Assembly (NCBI RefSeq): GCF_900106525.1 | Contig: NZ_FNOG01000014.1 | Location: forward strand, 30,908 to 94,907 | Reading direction: 5' to 3' | Origin: Lysobacter enzymogenes | Lineage (GTDB): Bacteria; Pseudomonadota; Gammaproteobacteria; Xanthomonadales; Xanthomonadaceae | Length of the DNA: 64,000 bases | Shown: positions 34,250 to 42,061 of the stretch, piece after piece | Position numbering within the stretch: position 1 is the first letter of the stretch | How the letters are laid out: each line of letters starts with the position of its first letter | Translations under genes and position numbers: made by a program | The notes under the pieces: model-generated | Seen by the model: the letters and a program-made list of their open reading frames with translations, nothing else | The model's database searches: none | Told to the model about the DNA's origin: nothing

Positions 34250-34987
34250 TCAGGTTTCCCCAGTCGTTACGGTGACGCCGCTCTTCCAGGCGAAGCGCTG
34301 CTCGATCGAGGCGTTCTCTCCGCGCAAGGAAACGCGGATGCGTTGCGCGGTGAACCCGGCCGGCAGCATCACGCTGCCGTCGAGGGTCTGGAAGTAGCGG
34401 AAGGAGTAGTCCTGGGCGGGCGCCTTGGACTTTTGGTGCAACTCGTCCCAACCGATGCTGGCGAGCTTGCCGCCACGCACCCCCTCGACCTGGAACTGCA
34501 GCCCCCCGCTGCTCACCGCACCGCGGTTCAGGTTCTGGGTCAGGACGATCTGGTACCGCCAGGTGCCGCCGGCCTCGGGGTGGAACTCCACCGAGTGCAC
34601 GTTCAGCCCCTTGGCCGGCGCGGTGGCGCCGACCAGGCGTTCGTAAAAGGCCACGTCGGCGCGCAGGTCGGAGATTTCCTCCTCGCGCTGGGCCAACGAG
34701 CTTTGCACCTGCTTGTTGGCGGCCCGGCTGATCTGGTCGGAGCGCTGCAGGTTGGCTTCGCGCTGGGCCAGCTTGTCCAGCTCGCCCTGGCGCTGGCGCA
34801 GCTCGCGCTGGGTCTGCTCGAGCTCGGACTTGAGCTTGGGCAGCTGCGGCGCGGCCAGCGACTGCGACCACCACCAGGCCAGCGCCAGCGACGCCACCCA
34901 CGCCACGCCCACCGCCGACCAGATATAAGGTCGCTTGTCCGGCTGCTGCTGGACGATGACGAAGCGCGGCGGCGGCGTTTTGCTCAT
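34250..34987 (-). CDS. DUF6776-like membrane-anchored coiled-coil protein (paralogue 1)
   Basis: A 245-residue protein. The ATG at 34987 gives MSKTPPPRFVIVQ. A transmembrane helix (WSAVGVAWVASLALAWWW) precedes a long coiled coil (LKSELEQTQRELRQRQGEL) and a C-terminal domain with LRADVAFYERLVGAT, VLTQNLNRGAVS, QDYSFRYFQTLDG and ENASIEQRF. It ends four bases before the bactofilin start. It shares its layout and motifs with the protein at 32982. It may tether the bactofilin filament; this is inference. Confidence 0.82.
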   Translation of the reverse strand: MSKTPPPRFVIVQQQPDKRPYIWSAVGVAWVASLALAWWWSQSLAAPQLPKLKSELEQTQRELRQRQGELDKLAQREANLQRSDQISRAANKQVQSSLAQREEEISDLRADVAFYERLVGATAPAKGLNVHSVEFHPEAGGTWRYQIVLTQNLNRGAVSSGGLQFQVEGVRGGKLASIGWDELHQKSKAPAQDYSFRYFQTLDGSVMLPAGFTAQRIRVSLRGENASIEQRFAWKSGVTVTTGET

Positions 34988-35058
34988 ACGGGGACCTCGA
35001 CGGCCCGAAGCCGCCGCTTTACCTATACTCAACCTTCAATCTTAACGGGAACGCCGCG

Positions 35059-35652
35059 ATGTCCGAAGCGCACCTGTTCGCAGTTGGCGTAGTTCTGGCC
35101 TGGCTGTCGGGCGTGCGGGTCTACCTGACCGTGTTCGGGGTCGGGCTGGCCGGCATGCTCGGCTGGCTGGACCTGCCGCCGGCGCTGCAGGCGACCCAGT
35201 CGCCGTGGGTGCTGGGGGTCTGCGGCCTGCTCACGGTCGGCGAGTTCTTCGCCGACAAGATCCCCGGCGTGGATTCGGGCTGGGACTTGCTGCACACCCT
35301 GCTGCGGGTGCCGGTGGGCGCGTTCCTGGCCGCGGCGACGATGTCGCCCGACGGCCAGCTCGGCGCCGGCGCGCTCGCCGCCGGCGCCGGCGTGGCCCTG
35401 ACCAGCCACCTGCTCAAGTCCGGCTCGCGCGCCCTGCTCAACACCTCGCCCGAACCGGTCAGCAACTGGACCGCCTCGGTGACCGAAGACGCCGCCGTGC
35501 TCGGCGTACTGGCGCTGGCCTTCGCCCACCCGTGGCTGAGCCTGGGCATCGTGGCGACGATCACCGTGGTCCTGGCGCTGATGCTGTGGTGGCTGTGGCG
35601 GCTGCTGTTCCGACGGCGCAAGCGCGAGGCCAAGCCGCTGCAGGCGGGCTGA
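35059..35652 (+). CDS. DUF4126 domain-containing membrane protein
   Basis: A 197-residue protein with five to six hydrophobic segments. DUF4126 features are the opening LSGVRVYLTVFGVGLAGM, GEFFADKIPGVDSGWD, ALTSHLLKSGSRALLNTSPEPVSNW and the basic C-terminal tail after the last helix. Family function is unknown. The gene starts 71 bp from the divergent DUF6776 gene. A good hairpin with T-tract follows 26 bp after the stop. Confidence 0.9.
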   Translation: MSEAHLFAVGVVLAWLSGVRVYLTVFGVGLAGMLGWLDLPPALQATQSPWVLGVCGLLTVGEFFADKIPGVDSGWDLLHTLLRVPVGAFLAAATMSPDGQLGAGALAAGAGVALTSHLLKSGSRALLNTSPEPVSNWTASVTEDAAVLGVLALAFAHPWLSLGIVATITVVLALMLWWLWRLLFRRRKREAKPLQAG

Positions 35653-35677
35653 AGCGCGAAGACGATCGATGTCCAAC

Positions 35678-35706
35678 AAGCCGCCGGCCCGCGCCGGCGG
35701 CTTTTT
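35678..35706 (+). terminator. Rho-independent terminator of the DUF4126 gene
   Basis: AAGCCGCCGGC pairs with GCCGGCGGCTT around a short loop and is followed by TTTTTC. It is the first of three near-copies of this hairpin (35678, 35860, 36048). Confidence 0.85.
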
Positions 35707-35733
35707 CACGCATGCGCGTCGCAGCCGGAGCCC

Positions 35734-35832
35734 CTGTAGGAGCGACGCGAGTCGCGACCGCGGGCTTTCTGTTCGCGCCGGACTTTCGGCGTAGTTGAGT
35801 TTTCGCGGTCGCGGCTCGCGCCGCTCCTACAA
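35734..35832. repeat. Dispersed inverted repeat, CTGTAGGAGCG family (copy 4)
   Basis: The left arm CTGTAGGAGCGACGCGAG has A in place of G in GCGGCG relative to the right arm GCGCCGCTCCTAC. It is directly followed by another terminator-like hairpin, then by a closely similar second copy of the whole arrangement. Confidence 0.87.
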
Positions 35833-35859
35833 CGAGCAGCCGCAGCCACGCGGCGAGCG

Positions 35860-35890
35860 AAGCCGCCGGCCAGCGCCAGCGGCTTTTTCA
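35860..35890 (+). terminator. Second copy of the GCCGCCGGC hairpin with T-tract
   Basis: AAGCCGCCGGCC, loop, then CAGCGGCTTTTTC. The pairing is less perfect than at 35678. It belongs to the repeated hairpin-plus-inverted-repeat unit. Confidence 0.65.
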
Positions 35891-35915
35891 TGCCCCCGCG
35901 TCGTCGCCGAAGCCC

Positions 35916-36014
35916 CTGTAGGAGCGACGCGAGTCGCGACCGCGAACTCTCCGCTCGCGCCGGACTTTCGGTGTAGTTGAGTTTTCGCGGTCGCGGCTCG
36001 CGCCGCTCCTACAG
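35916..36014. repeat. Dispersed inverted repeat, CTGTAGGAGCG family (copy 5)
   Basis: Almost identical to the copy 182 bp upstream, including the same A/G asymmetry in the left arm and the central CGCCGGACTTTCGG. The two copies therefore arose by tandem duplication. Confidence 0.87.
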
Positions 36015-36047
36015 CGAGCAACCGCGGCTGCACTGCGAACGGACAAT

Positions 36048-36083
36048 AAAAAAGCCGCCGGCACAGGGCCGGCGGCTTGGGTT
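36048..36083 (-). terminator. Terminator for bfr (minus strand), third hairpin copy
   Basis: AAAAAAGCCGCCGGC, a short loop, then GCCGGCGGCTTGGGTTT. Read on the minus strand, the stem is followed by TTTTTT, facing the end of bfr. On the plus strand the trailing tract is weaker, so it may work both ways. The remaining sequence up to the bfr stop at 36228 holds nothing recognised. Confidence 0.8.
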
Positions 36084-36227
36084 TCGTCTGGCTGGCCGGC
36101 GATGCGCATCGCCGTGGCTGGCTGGAGAAAGTCGCCGCTTGCGCGGCTGCGGTGGCTCGATCCGTCTGGCTGGCGTCGGCTGGCTTGTGGATCGCACCGC
36201 GGCGAGGGAGCGCGAGGCTCCCGCGCC

Positions 36228-36701
36228 TTACTCGTCTTCGATCTTGGTCAGCAGGTAGTTCTGCTCGCCCAGGCGGTTGATCAGCGCCAGCTGGGTTTCG
36301 ATCCAATCGACGTGTTCTTCTTCCGAATCCAGGATGTCGGCGAAGAGCTTGCGGCTGACGTAGTCGCCGACGCTTTCGCAATGCTTGATCGCATCGCGCA
36401 GCAGCGGGATCGCCTCCAGCTCCAGCGCCAGATCGCACTCGAGCAGTTCGCGCGGGTTCTCGCCGATGCGCAGCTTGCCCAGCGCCTGGAAGTTCGGCAG
36501 GCCATCGAGGAAGAGAATGCGGTCCGACAGCTTGTCGGCGTGCTTCATCTCGTCGATGGACTCGTGGTACTCGTGATCGGCCAGCTCTTTCAGGCCCCAG
36601 TTCTTCAGCATCTTGGCGTGCAGGAAGTACTGGTTGATCGCGGTCAGCTCATTGAAGAGCGCTTTGTTGAGGAATTCGATGACTTTGGCGTCGCCCTTCA
36701 T
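36228..36701 (-). CDS. bfr: Bacterioferritin
   Basis: A 157-residue ferritin-like iron-storage protein that assembles into a 24-mer with haem. The di-iron ligands are visible: [20 protein letters not shown] (carrying the Glu, the haem-ligand Met and the His), LALELEAI and SEEEHVDW. Length matches E. coli Bfr (158). The ATG at 36701 gives [12 protein letters not shown]. The bacterioferritin-associated ferredoxin gene lies upstream on the same strand, separated by a hairpin. Confidence 0.96.
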   Translation of the reverse strand: MKGDAKVIEFLNKALFNELTAINQYFLHAKMLKNWGLKELADHEYHESIDEMKHADKLSDRILFLDGLPNFQALGKLRIGENPRELLECDLALELEAIPLLRDAIKHCESVGDYVSRKLFADILDSEEEHVDWIETQLALINRLGEQNYLLTKIEDE

Positions 36702-36830
36702 GGCCGGCTCCTGCGTTGCGATGGGCGGCACTTTAGCCCTTTCGCTCAGGCCATGACGAAACGCGAATCGTGCGCAACGGGAAGCGCGAATCGCTCGCAA
36801 AAGGCGCGGTTCGGATGGCTGCGGCGGACG

Positions 36831-36857
36831 CGAAAACGGCCGCGCGAGGCGGCCGTT
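36831..36857 (-). terminator. Terminator of bfd
   Basis: On the minus strand AACGGCCGC and GCGGCCGTT form a 9-bp stem with a 5-nt loop, followed by TTTTCG. It lies between bfd and bfr, so bfr probably has its own promoter. Confidence 0.65.
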
Positions 36858-36904
36858 CTTGGAAGGTTGCGAGCCGTGAAGGTCGCGGGCCGCGGAGCGG
36901 CCGG

Positions 36905-37108
36905 TCAGGCGGCTTGCTGCAACACCGACAGCGGCAGATCGCGCACGTTGCGGGCCTGCTCGAGCAGCGAGCCGGCCAGGTCCAGGCAACTGCCGCAATT
37001 GGCGCCGGCGCCGGTGCGCATGGTCAGCTCCGAAACGCTGCGGCAGCCGGCTTCGGCGGCCTGGCGGATATCGCGGTCGGTGACTCCGTTGCAGATGCAG
37101 ACGTACAC
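36905..37108 (-). CDS. bfd: Bacterioferritin-associated ferredoxin (2Fe-2S)
   Basis: A 67-residue protein with the Bfd BFD-type [2Fe-2S] cysteines: [11 protein letters not shown] and then NCGSCLDLA. It reduces ferric iron in bacterioferritin for release. The frame is open to an ATG at 37177, but that ATG lies inside a Fur box and beside a TTGACA, so it should be upstream of the transcript start. I chose the GTG at 37108, which gives the usual length (E. coli Bfd has 64 residues). ATG 37150 is the other candidate. Confidence 0.85.
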   Translation of the reverse strand: MYVCICNGVTDRDIRQAAEAGCRSVSELTMRTGAGANCGSCLDLAGSLLEQARNVRDLPLSVLQQAA

Positions 37109-37161
37109 GGCGCTGGTCTTCGGTTGGCAGCCGGCTGGCTGCGGGACCATTCCGCCACGGA

Positions 37162-37176
37162 TGAGAATGATTGTCA
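37162..37176 (-). promoter_or_regulatory. Fur box in the bfd promoter
   Basis: TGAGAATGATTGTCA is a perfect 7-1-7 inverted repeat TGAnAATnATTnTCA, the core Fur target. On the minus strand TTGACA (37177-37172) overlaps it as a -35, and CGGAAT (37154-37149) sits 17 bp further as a poor -10. Iron-bound Fur should block this promoter, fitting induction of bfd on iron starvation. Confidence 0.85.
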
Positions 37177-37253
37177 ATTAATGGAAGCCGAATCCGTTAC
37201 CGCGATCGCCGCCCGGCCTCAGCCGGGCCCGGACCGGCGCCGCCGGGGCCGGC

Positions 37254-37868
37254 TCAGGCGCCGGGTTCGGAGCCGCCGCAGGCCGACTGGCCGCCCGGGC
37301 GCGCCCGCGGCCGCTGGTGCTGGCGGCCGCCCAGGCCGGCCTCGCGGCGCGGATCGGGCACCGGGCACGGCAGCGGCACCGCCTGGGCGCCGGCGACGTG
37401 GCGGGCGAACGGGGCCAAGTGGCGCAGCGCGCTGGAATAGACGCCGCGCTTGAACATCACCACGTGTTCTAGCGGGTACCAGAAATCGACCCAGCGCCAA
37501 TGGTCGAACTCGGGCTTATCGGTGGCGTCCAGGCGCAGGTCCGACTCCTCGCCGGTCAGCCGCAGCAGGAACCAGACCTGTTTCTGGCCGATGCAGACCA
37601 GCCGGTCGTTGCGCCGCACTGCCCGCTGCGGCAGGCGATAACGCAGCCAGCCGGGTGTGGCGCCGAGGACTTCGACGTGATGGGGGTGCAGGCCGGTCTC
37701 CTCGCGCAGCTCGCGGTACATGGCCTCGAGCGGCGTCTCGTCGGAGTTCATCCCGCCCTGCGGGAACTGCCAGCCGTCGCGATGCACCCTGCGCGCCCAG
37801 AACAGGCGGCCGTCCGGGTGCATCAATACGATGCCGACATTGGGTCTGTAGCCGTCCGGATCGATCAC
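37254..37868 (-). CDS. rppH: RNA pyrophosphohydrolase
   Basis: A 204-residue Nudix enzyme that removes pyrophosphate from the 5' end of mRNAs and so starts decay. The start GTG (reading [12 protein letters not shown], like E. coli [12 protein letters not shown]) has GGAG seven bases before it, better than the ATG at 37907. The Nudix box is [20 protein letters not shown], and WQFPQGG precedes it. [22 protein letters not shown] follows as in RppH. A basic Gly/Arg/Pro-rich C-terminal tail makes it about 30 residues longer than the E. coli protein. Confidence 0.93.
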   Translation of the reverse strand: MIDPDGYRPNVGIVLMHPDGRLFWARRVHRDGWQFPQGGMNSDETPLEAMYRELREETGLHPHHVEVLGATPGWLRYRLPQRAVRRNDRLVCIGQKQVWFLLRLTGEESDLRLDATDKPEFDHWRWVDFWYPLEHVVMFKRGVYSSALRHLAPFARHVAGAQAVPLPCPVPDPRREAGLGGRQHQRPRARPGGQSACGGSEPGA

Positions 37869-37993
37869 GATGCGGACTCCGAATTTCACTGTCTCCGACT
37901 CTGCCACGGGGTCGGCCAGAGGACAAGCCGGGCAAAACGCGGCGGAAGGATTGACAAGCCCGCCCCGGGCATGAAGAATGCGCGGCTCACCGT

Positions 37994-38070
37994 GGCTATG
38001 TAGCTCAGCCGGTTAGAGCACAGCACTCATAATGCTGGGGTCGGTGGTTCGAGTCCACCCATAGCCACCA
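37994..38070 (+). tRNA. tRNA-Met(CAT), elongator type
   Basis: A complete 77-nt cloverleaf. GGCTATG pairs with CATAGCC in the acceptor stem, the D-arm has GCTC and GAGC, the anticodon arm is CAGCA-CTCATAA-TGCTG, and the T-arm is GGTGG-TTCGAGT-CCACC. The genomic CCA tail ends at 38070. It resembles the E. coli elongator tRNA-Met and lacks the unpaired 1:72 of an initiator. A lysidine tRNA-Ile2 also carries CAT, but the acceptor and anticodon stems fit Met better. Confidence 0.95.
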
Positions 38071-38232
38071 TAAGAAAACGCGCCGCAACACCGTCCAGGC
38101 CCGCCAGCGCAGCGGGCTTTTTCGTATCCGCGCTCCGCTGTCGCACCGCCCGCGTTCGCGCCGGCGCCCGCACTGCGCGATCATCGTCTTCCACGCGCCG
38201 GCGCCCGCCGGCACCGCTTCCGCATCGCCGCC

Positions 38233-38598
38233 ATGCCCGCCATCGACATCTTCAAGGTCTTCACCCTGGAAGCCGCGCACCGGCTGCCGAACGTGCCGGA
38301 AGGCCATAAGTGCGCGCGCCTGCACGGGCATTCGTTCCGGGTCGAGGTGCATCTGCGCGGCGATATCGGCGAGCACAGCGGCTGGCTGATGGACTACGCC
38401 GACGTCAAGAAGGCGTTCCAGCCGATCTACGACCGGCTCGACCACCACTACCTCAACGACATCGAGGGCCTGGACAACCCGACCAGCGAGCGGCTGGCGG
38501 TGTGGATCTGGGAGCAGCTCAAGCCGGCGCTGCCGCTGCTGAGCGAGATCGTGGTGCACGAGACCTGCACCGCCGGCAGCCGCTACCGCGGCGAGTAA
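38233..38598 (+). CDS. queD: 6-carboxy-5,6,7,8-tetrahydropterin synthase
   Basis: A 121-residue protein of the PTPS/QueD family, converting dihydroneopterin triphosphate to 6-carboxytetrahydropterin for queuosine and 7-deazaguanine synthesis. Zn-binding His residues are in [10 protein letters not shown] and [11 protein letters not shown]; the catalytic Cys is the C of KCARLHGH; the C-terminal [12 protein letters not shown] contains the conserved Glu. Length is exactly typical. The start has no strong ribosome-binding site. Confidence 0.95.
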   Translation: MPAIDIFKVFTLEAAHRLPNVPEGHKCARLHGHSFRVEVHLRGDIGEHSGWLMDYADVKKAFQPIYDRLDHHYLNDIEGLDNPTSERLAVWIWEQLKPALPLLSEIVVHETCTAGSRYRGE

Positions 38599-38916
38599 GC
38601 CCGGGCCGGCGCCTCGCGCCGGCGCCTGCGACGGGATCGGCCTTAGGCCGCGATTCCGTGGCGGGTCATGCGCGCGCCACGGTTCCGACATCCTCGTCCC
38701 GCAGTTTCGCGTAATGAGCCTTCGCGCGGCCTCGCCTTGGCCGGCCGCGGCGCTTTGCCTATTCAGCTTTCAACCCCGTAACTGACTGACCCCGCAGGCT
38801 TTCTGAACGGTTCAGCACCGCTCGTCGGCATCATGTTGCGCCGCAACAAATAGCGACTTATGCTGCAACGCACAATCCAGTCGCCCATCGGCTGGACGAC
38901 CCTAAGGAGCTCAGCC
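38599..38916 (+). promoter_or_regulatory. Spacer with queD hairpin and phasin promoter candidate
   Basis: A GC-rich hairpin (GCCGGCGC/GCGCCGGC, about 38605-38622) follows queD. Nearer the phasin gene, TTGCGC (38836-38841) and TATGCT (38859-38864) are 17 bp apart and form a plausible sigma-70 promoter, with the start about 45 bp before the ATG. TGC/GCA-rich repeats around it could be PhaR-type operator half-sites; this is speculative. No gene was seen here. Confidence 0.45.
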
Positions 38917-39327
38917 ATGTACCAGCAGTTCAACGAACAGTTCGCCGCCGCCACGCGCCAGTTCGCGGACACGGCCGCTCAGGTCAACCGCCTGGCCCTC
39001 GACAACGCCGAGGCCGTGTTCGGCCTGCAGATCGCCGCGATCGAAGACCGCGTCAACGCCACCTTCGCGTTCTTCGGCGAAGCCGCCGAGGCCCGCGACT
39101 TCGACGCCCTCAAGACCCTGTTCCCGAAGGGCGTGCAGATCGCCCGCGAGAACGTCGAGCGCGCCGTCAGCACCGGCCAGGAAGCCTTCGGCCGCACCCT
39201 GAAGACCAACGAAGCCATCGCCGAGCTGGCCAAGTCGCAGGTCGAGACCGCCGCCAAGGCCACCCAGGCCAACGTCGAGAAGGCCACCAAGGCTGCGGCC
39301 AAGGCCGCCGCTCCGGCCGCCAAGTAA
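38917..39327 (+). CDS. Phasin family protein
   Basis: A 136-residue amphipathic helical protein. TAAGGAGC precedes the ATG, giving MYQQFNEQFAAATRQFADT. The middle has the phasin pattern (LALDNAEAVFGLQIAAI, AAEARDFDALKTLFPKGVQ). The C-terminus is an Ala/Lys-rich PhaF-like tail (ATKAAAKAAAPAAK). Phasins coat polyhydroxyalkanoate granules, though some have wider chaperone roles. No PHA synthase genes are in the window. Confidence 0.9.
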   Translation: MYQQFNEQFAAATRQFADTAAQVNRLALDNAEAVFGLQIAAIEDRVNATFAFFGEAAEARDFDALKTLFPKGVQIARENVERAVSTGQEAFGRTLKTNEAIAELAKSQVETAAKATQANVEKATKAAAKAAAPAAK

Positions 39328-39370
39328 GGCATCGCGGCCGCCGACTCTCTCCCGGCGGCCCGATCCGATG

Positions 39371-39406
39371 AAAAAACCCGGCAGCGCGAGCTGTCGGGTT
39401 TTTTCG
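39371..39406 (+). terminator. Rho-independent terminator of the phasin gene
   Basis: AAAAAACCCGGCAG and CTGTCGGGTTTTTT form a stem with a short GC loop flanked by A and T runs, about 44 bp after the stop codon. It looks bidirectional. Confidence 0.9.
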
Positions 39407-39540
39407 TGCCTGCGGTTTGGGGCGCTGCGGTCGGGGCCTTGGGGATGGGCAATTTACGGCGGCGGCGCGATCGCGGCGGACGCTATCTGTCTTCGAATCG
39501 CCGGCCGCGGGGATCGGGGTTTCGTCGCGATCTGATGTTG

Positions 39541-39692
39541 CGCGGTCGCGGCTCGCGCCGCTCCTACAGGTAGATCGCGCGCTTCGGCCGCCTCTTGTAG
39601 GAGCGGCGCAAGCCGCGACCGCGACAACCCAACTACGGCGCAAGCGACGATGCGAACGGCCACTCCACGGTCGCGGCTCGCGCCGCTCCTAC
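39541..39692. repeat. Dispersed inverted repeat, CTGTAGGAGCG family (copy 6, one and a half units)
   Basis: Three arms occur: a right-type arm at 39541-39568, a left-type arm at 39595-39624 (TTGTAGGAGCGGCGCAAG) and a right-type arm at 39668-39692. It fills the gap between phasin terminator and bioD. Either an extra arm was inserted or one unit was partly lost. Confidence 0.82.
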
Positions 39693-39708
39693 CGTCGGAA
39701 TCGCAGCT

Positions 39709-40395
39709 TCAGTACTGCGGCCGCAACGCCGCCGCTAGCACCGCCGGATCCGGCTGCGCCGCATGCGGCAGCCGGCCCCAGCACGGCACCGGCAGGCGCG
39801 TGCGCAGGATCTCGAAGTTCTCGTCGGCGCGCGCCATGTGCGGGTCGATGCCGTTGGCGATCCAGCCGATCAGCTCGGCGCCGTCGGCCTGGATCGCGCG
39901 CGCGCTGAGGCGGGCATGGTTGATCGCACCCAGACGCAGGCCGACCACCAGCACCACCGGCAGTTTCAGCGCGCGCACCAGGTCGATCTGGTCGAGCCGC
40001 GCGCTGACCGGCGCGGCCCAGCCGCCGACGCCTTCGACCACCACCGTGTCGGCTTGCGCGGCCAGGCGCGCGTGCGCGGCCAGGATCGGTTCGAGCGCGA
40101 TCTCCACGCCGGCCTCGGCGGCGGCGATTTCCGGCGCCAGCGGTTGCGGCAGCGCGTAGGGGTTGACGTCCTCGTAGCGCGGCCGCGGCTGGCTGGCCGC
40201 CTGCAGCAGCAGCGCATCCTCGTTGCGCCAGCCGTCCGGGCCGGGCTCGCAGCCGCTGGCGACCGGTTTCATGCCGACCGCGCGCGCGCCGCCGACGCGC
40301 AAAGCGTGCAGCAGGGCCGCGCTGGCGACGGACTTGCCGATGCCGGTGTCGGTGCCGGTGACGAACAGGCCGGGGAGCCGGCGCGCTGGATTCAT
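39709..40395 (-). CDS. bioD: Dethiobiotin synthetase
   Basis: A 228-residue enzyme that closes the ureido ring of dethiobiotin, the penultimate biotin step. The P-loop is GLFVTGTDTGIGKSVASAA. KPVASGCEP, VVVEGVGGWAAPV and GLRLGAINHARLSARAI follow, all family positions. ATG 40395 gives MNPARRLPGLFVTGTDTG. No other bio gene is near. The start codon is divergent from the msrC promoter region. Confidence 0.95.
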   Translation of the reverse strand: MNPARRLPGLFVTGTDTGIGKSVASAALLHALRVGGARAVGMKPVASGCEPGPDGWRNEDALLLQAASQPRPRYEDVNPYALPQPLAPEIAAAEAGVEIALEPILAAHARLAAQADTVVVEGVGGWAAPVSARLDQIDLVRALKLPVVLVVGLRLGAINHARLSARAIQADGAELIGWIANGIDPHMARADENFEILRTRLPVPCWGRLPHAAQPDPAVLAAALRPQY

Positions 40396-40560
40396 GCGGA
40401 TTCTCGCGGCTGGAGCGACCGCGGCGGCGCACGGCGGGACGCCGGCGCGGACGCGGCGCGGGTCGAAACGGGGACCGGCGCCTGTGACTGATCTCGCGCT
40501 TTCCCGGCGCGGCCCAGTGGGCATGGTAGTCGCGGCGGGTGCCGCTGTTACACTCCGAAG

Positions 40561-41043
40561 ATGTTTACTGCCTCCACACTTTCGGGCGGAAAGTCCGAGC
40601 AATACGCCCAATTGGTCGAGCAGGCGCGCGCCTTGCTGGACGGCGAGCGCGACCGCATCGCCAACGCCGCCAACCTGTCGGCGCTGGTCAACCAGGCCCT
40701 GCCGCAGCTCAATTGGGTCGGATTCTATTTCTTCGACGGCACCGAATTGGTGGTCGGCCCGTTCCAGGGCCTGCCTGCCTGCGTGCGCATTCCGCTCGAC
40801 AAGGGCGTGTGCGGCGCGGCCGCGTCCAGCCGCAGCACCCAGCGCGTGGCCGACGTGCACGACTTCCCGGGCCACATCGCCTGCGATGCGGCGTCGCGTT
40901 CGGAAGTGGTGGTGCCGCTGACCCGCGGCGACGAGTTGATCGGCGTGTTCGACCTGGACAGCCCGGTTCCGGCGCGTTTCGACGCCGAGGACCAGGCCGG
41001 CCTGGAAGCCCTGGCACAGGTCTATGTGGAGTCGTTGGCATGA
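40561..41043 (+). CDS. msrC: Free methionine-(R)-sulfoxide reductase (GAF domain)
   Basis: A 160-residue single GAF-domain protein. The catalytic cysteines lie in LPACVRIPLDKGVCGAA and HIACDAASRSEVVVPL, as in E. coli fRMsr. NWVGFYFFDG begins the GAF core. It reduces free Met-R-sulfoxide using thioredoxin. It overlaps the following TfoX-C gene by four bases (ATGA), so both are likely one unit. Confidence 0.93.
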   Translation: MFTASTLSGGKSEQYAQLVEQARALLDGERDRIANAANLSALVNQALPQLNWVGFYFFDGTELVVGPFQGLPACVRIPLDKGVCGAAASSRSTQRVADVHDFPGHIACDAASRSEVVVPLTRGDELIGVFDLDSPVPARFDAEDQAGLEALAQVYVESLA

Positions 41044-41492
41044 GCGGAGCGAAACTGCGCAACATCGGCCCCAAAAGCGCGGCATGGCTGCGCCAGGTGG
41101 GGCTGCGCTCGCACGCGGACATCGCCGCGATCGGCACGGTCGAGGCGTTCATGCGGGTCAAGCGCGCCGGCTTCAAGCCGACCTTGAACCTGCTCTACGC
41201 GATCGAAGGCGCGCTGCTGGACTGCCACTGGCAGGAGATCCCCGACGAGCGCCGCCAGGAGCTGATCCTGGCCGCCGAAGCGGCCACCGCGCTGCTGCCG
41301 GCGCCGCGCAACAAGCCGGCGGCGGCGCCGGTGCATACCACGGTGCATCAGGAAGAGCGCCACGAGGAAGGCTTCGGCGGCTTCGACGGTGGGCGCGATG
41401 CGCCGCACGATGGCGATGAAGGCGGCGAGCGCGATCACCAGAGCGACGACGCTCGCCAGGGCGAGCGCGGCGAGGACGACGGGCGCGACTGA
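41040..41492 (+). CDS. TfoX/Sxy C-terminal domain protein with acidic tail
   Basis: A 150-residue protein. Residues 1-85 match the helix-hairpin-helix-like TfoX C-terminal domain: LRNIGPKSAAWLRQVGLRS, FMRVKRAGFKPTLNLLYAIEGAL and the CHWQEIPDERRQELI segment. The competence N-terminal TfoX domain is absent. The last ~50 residues are a Gly/Asp/Glu/His low-complexity tail, probably disordered. The start overlaps the msrC stop. Confidence 0.85.
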   Translation: MSGAKLRNIGPKSAAWLRQVGLRSHADIAAIGTVEAFMRVKRAGFKPTLNLLYAIEGALLDCHWQEIPDERRQELILAAEAATALLPAPRNKPAAAPVHTTVHQEERHEEGFGGFDGGRDAPHDGDEGGERDHQSDDARQGERGEDDGRD

Positions 41493-41507
41493 GCGGCCTG
41501 CCGACGG

Positions 41508-41556
41508 CCCTCATCCGGCCCTTCGGGCCACCTTCTCCCGCACGCGGGAGAAGGAA
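41508..41556. repeat. Palindromic REP-like hairpins
   Basis: GGCCCTTCGGGCC and then TTCTCCCGCACGCGGGAGAA form two adjacent hairpins in the spacer before the riboswitch. They resemble common REP sequences and may end the msrC/TfoX-C transcript. Confidence 0.6.
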
Positions 41557-41688
41557 ACCGATCGCGGACGAGTTCGCGTCCGCCGATGACCAACGACATT
41601 CCTGAGCCCTTCGCCCGCTGGCGGCAGAAGGGTTGGAGCGATGGCCGCCCTCAGGCAGCCCGTCCCCACTTCGCGTACACTGCGCCCC

Positions 41689-41926
41689 GCTTCGAGGTGA
41701 CCCCGCGGCCAGACCGCCGGGTTGAAACGGGAAGCCGGTGACGCCCGACGGCGCGGATCGACGATCCCGCCGCGGCCAGTCCGGCACTGCCCCCGCAACG
41801 GTAAGCGCGTCCACAAGCGCGGCAAACGCCACTGTGCCACCGGCCTCGCGCCGCCGGCATGGGAAGGCGCCGCGCCGGAACCGGTCCGCCGGTTCGGCCC
41901 GCAAGTCCGGAGACCGGCCCCGAAGC
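41689..41926 (+). ncRNA. Cobalamin riboswitch upstream of btuB
   Basis: The element has all main parts: the closing GCTTCG/CGAAGC stem, GGGTTGAAACGGGAAGCCGG (L2/P3 region with the GAAACGGGAA core), CCCCCGCAACGGTAAG, GCCACTGTGCC, and TGGGAAGGCG. The B12 box AGTCCGGAGACCGGCC is at 41904-41919, with C where the consensus has A. Adenosylcobalamin binding should repress btuB expression. Sequence from 41927 to the ATG holds the likely expression platform. Confidence 0.95.
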
Positions 41927-42061
41927 CCCCAACAGGTTGCGATGCGGAGGGCATCGCGGCGGTCGCCGCGCCTTTGCGCCGGCTCGCCTGCGTTCGCCCT
42001 CCCCCGCCGCCGCCCTTCGCCGTTCGTCGTGCGCGCTGGATTGCGCGCGCAGGAGTGTCTT

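Noticed and set aside
37994..38070. tRNA-Ile2 (lysidine CAT) or initiator tRNA-Met
   Set aside because: The 1:72 pair is formed and the stems match elongator tRNA-Met; an Ile2 identity cannot be wholly excluded by sequence alone.
41738..42061. N-terminal extension of btuB through the riboswitch
   Set aside because: The frame is open there, but the region is a conserved RNA element and the signal peptide starts at ATG 42062 behind AGGAGT.
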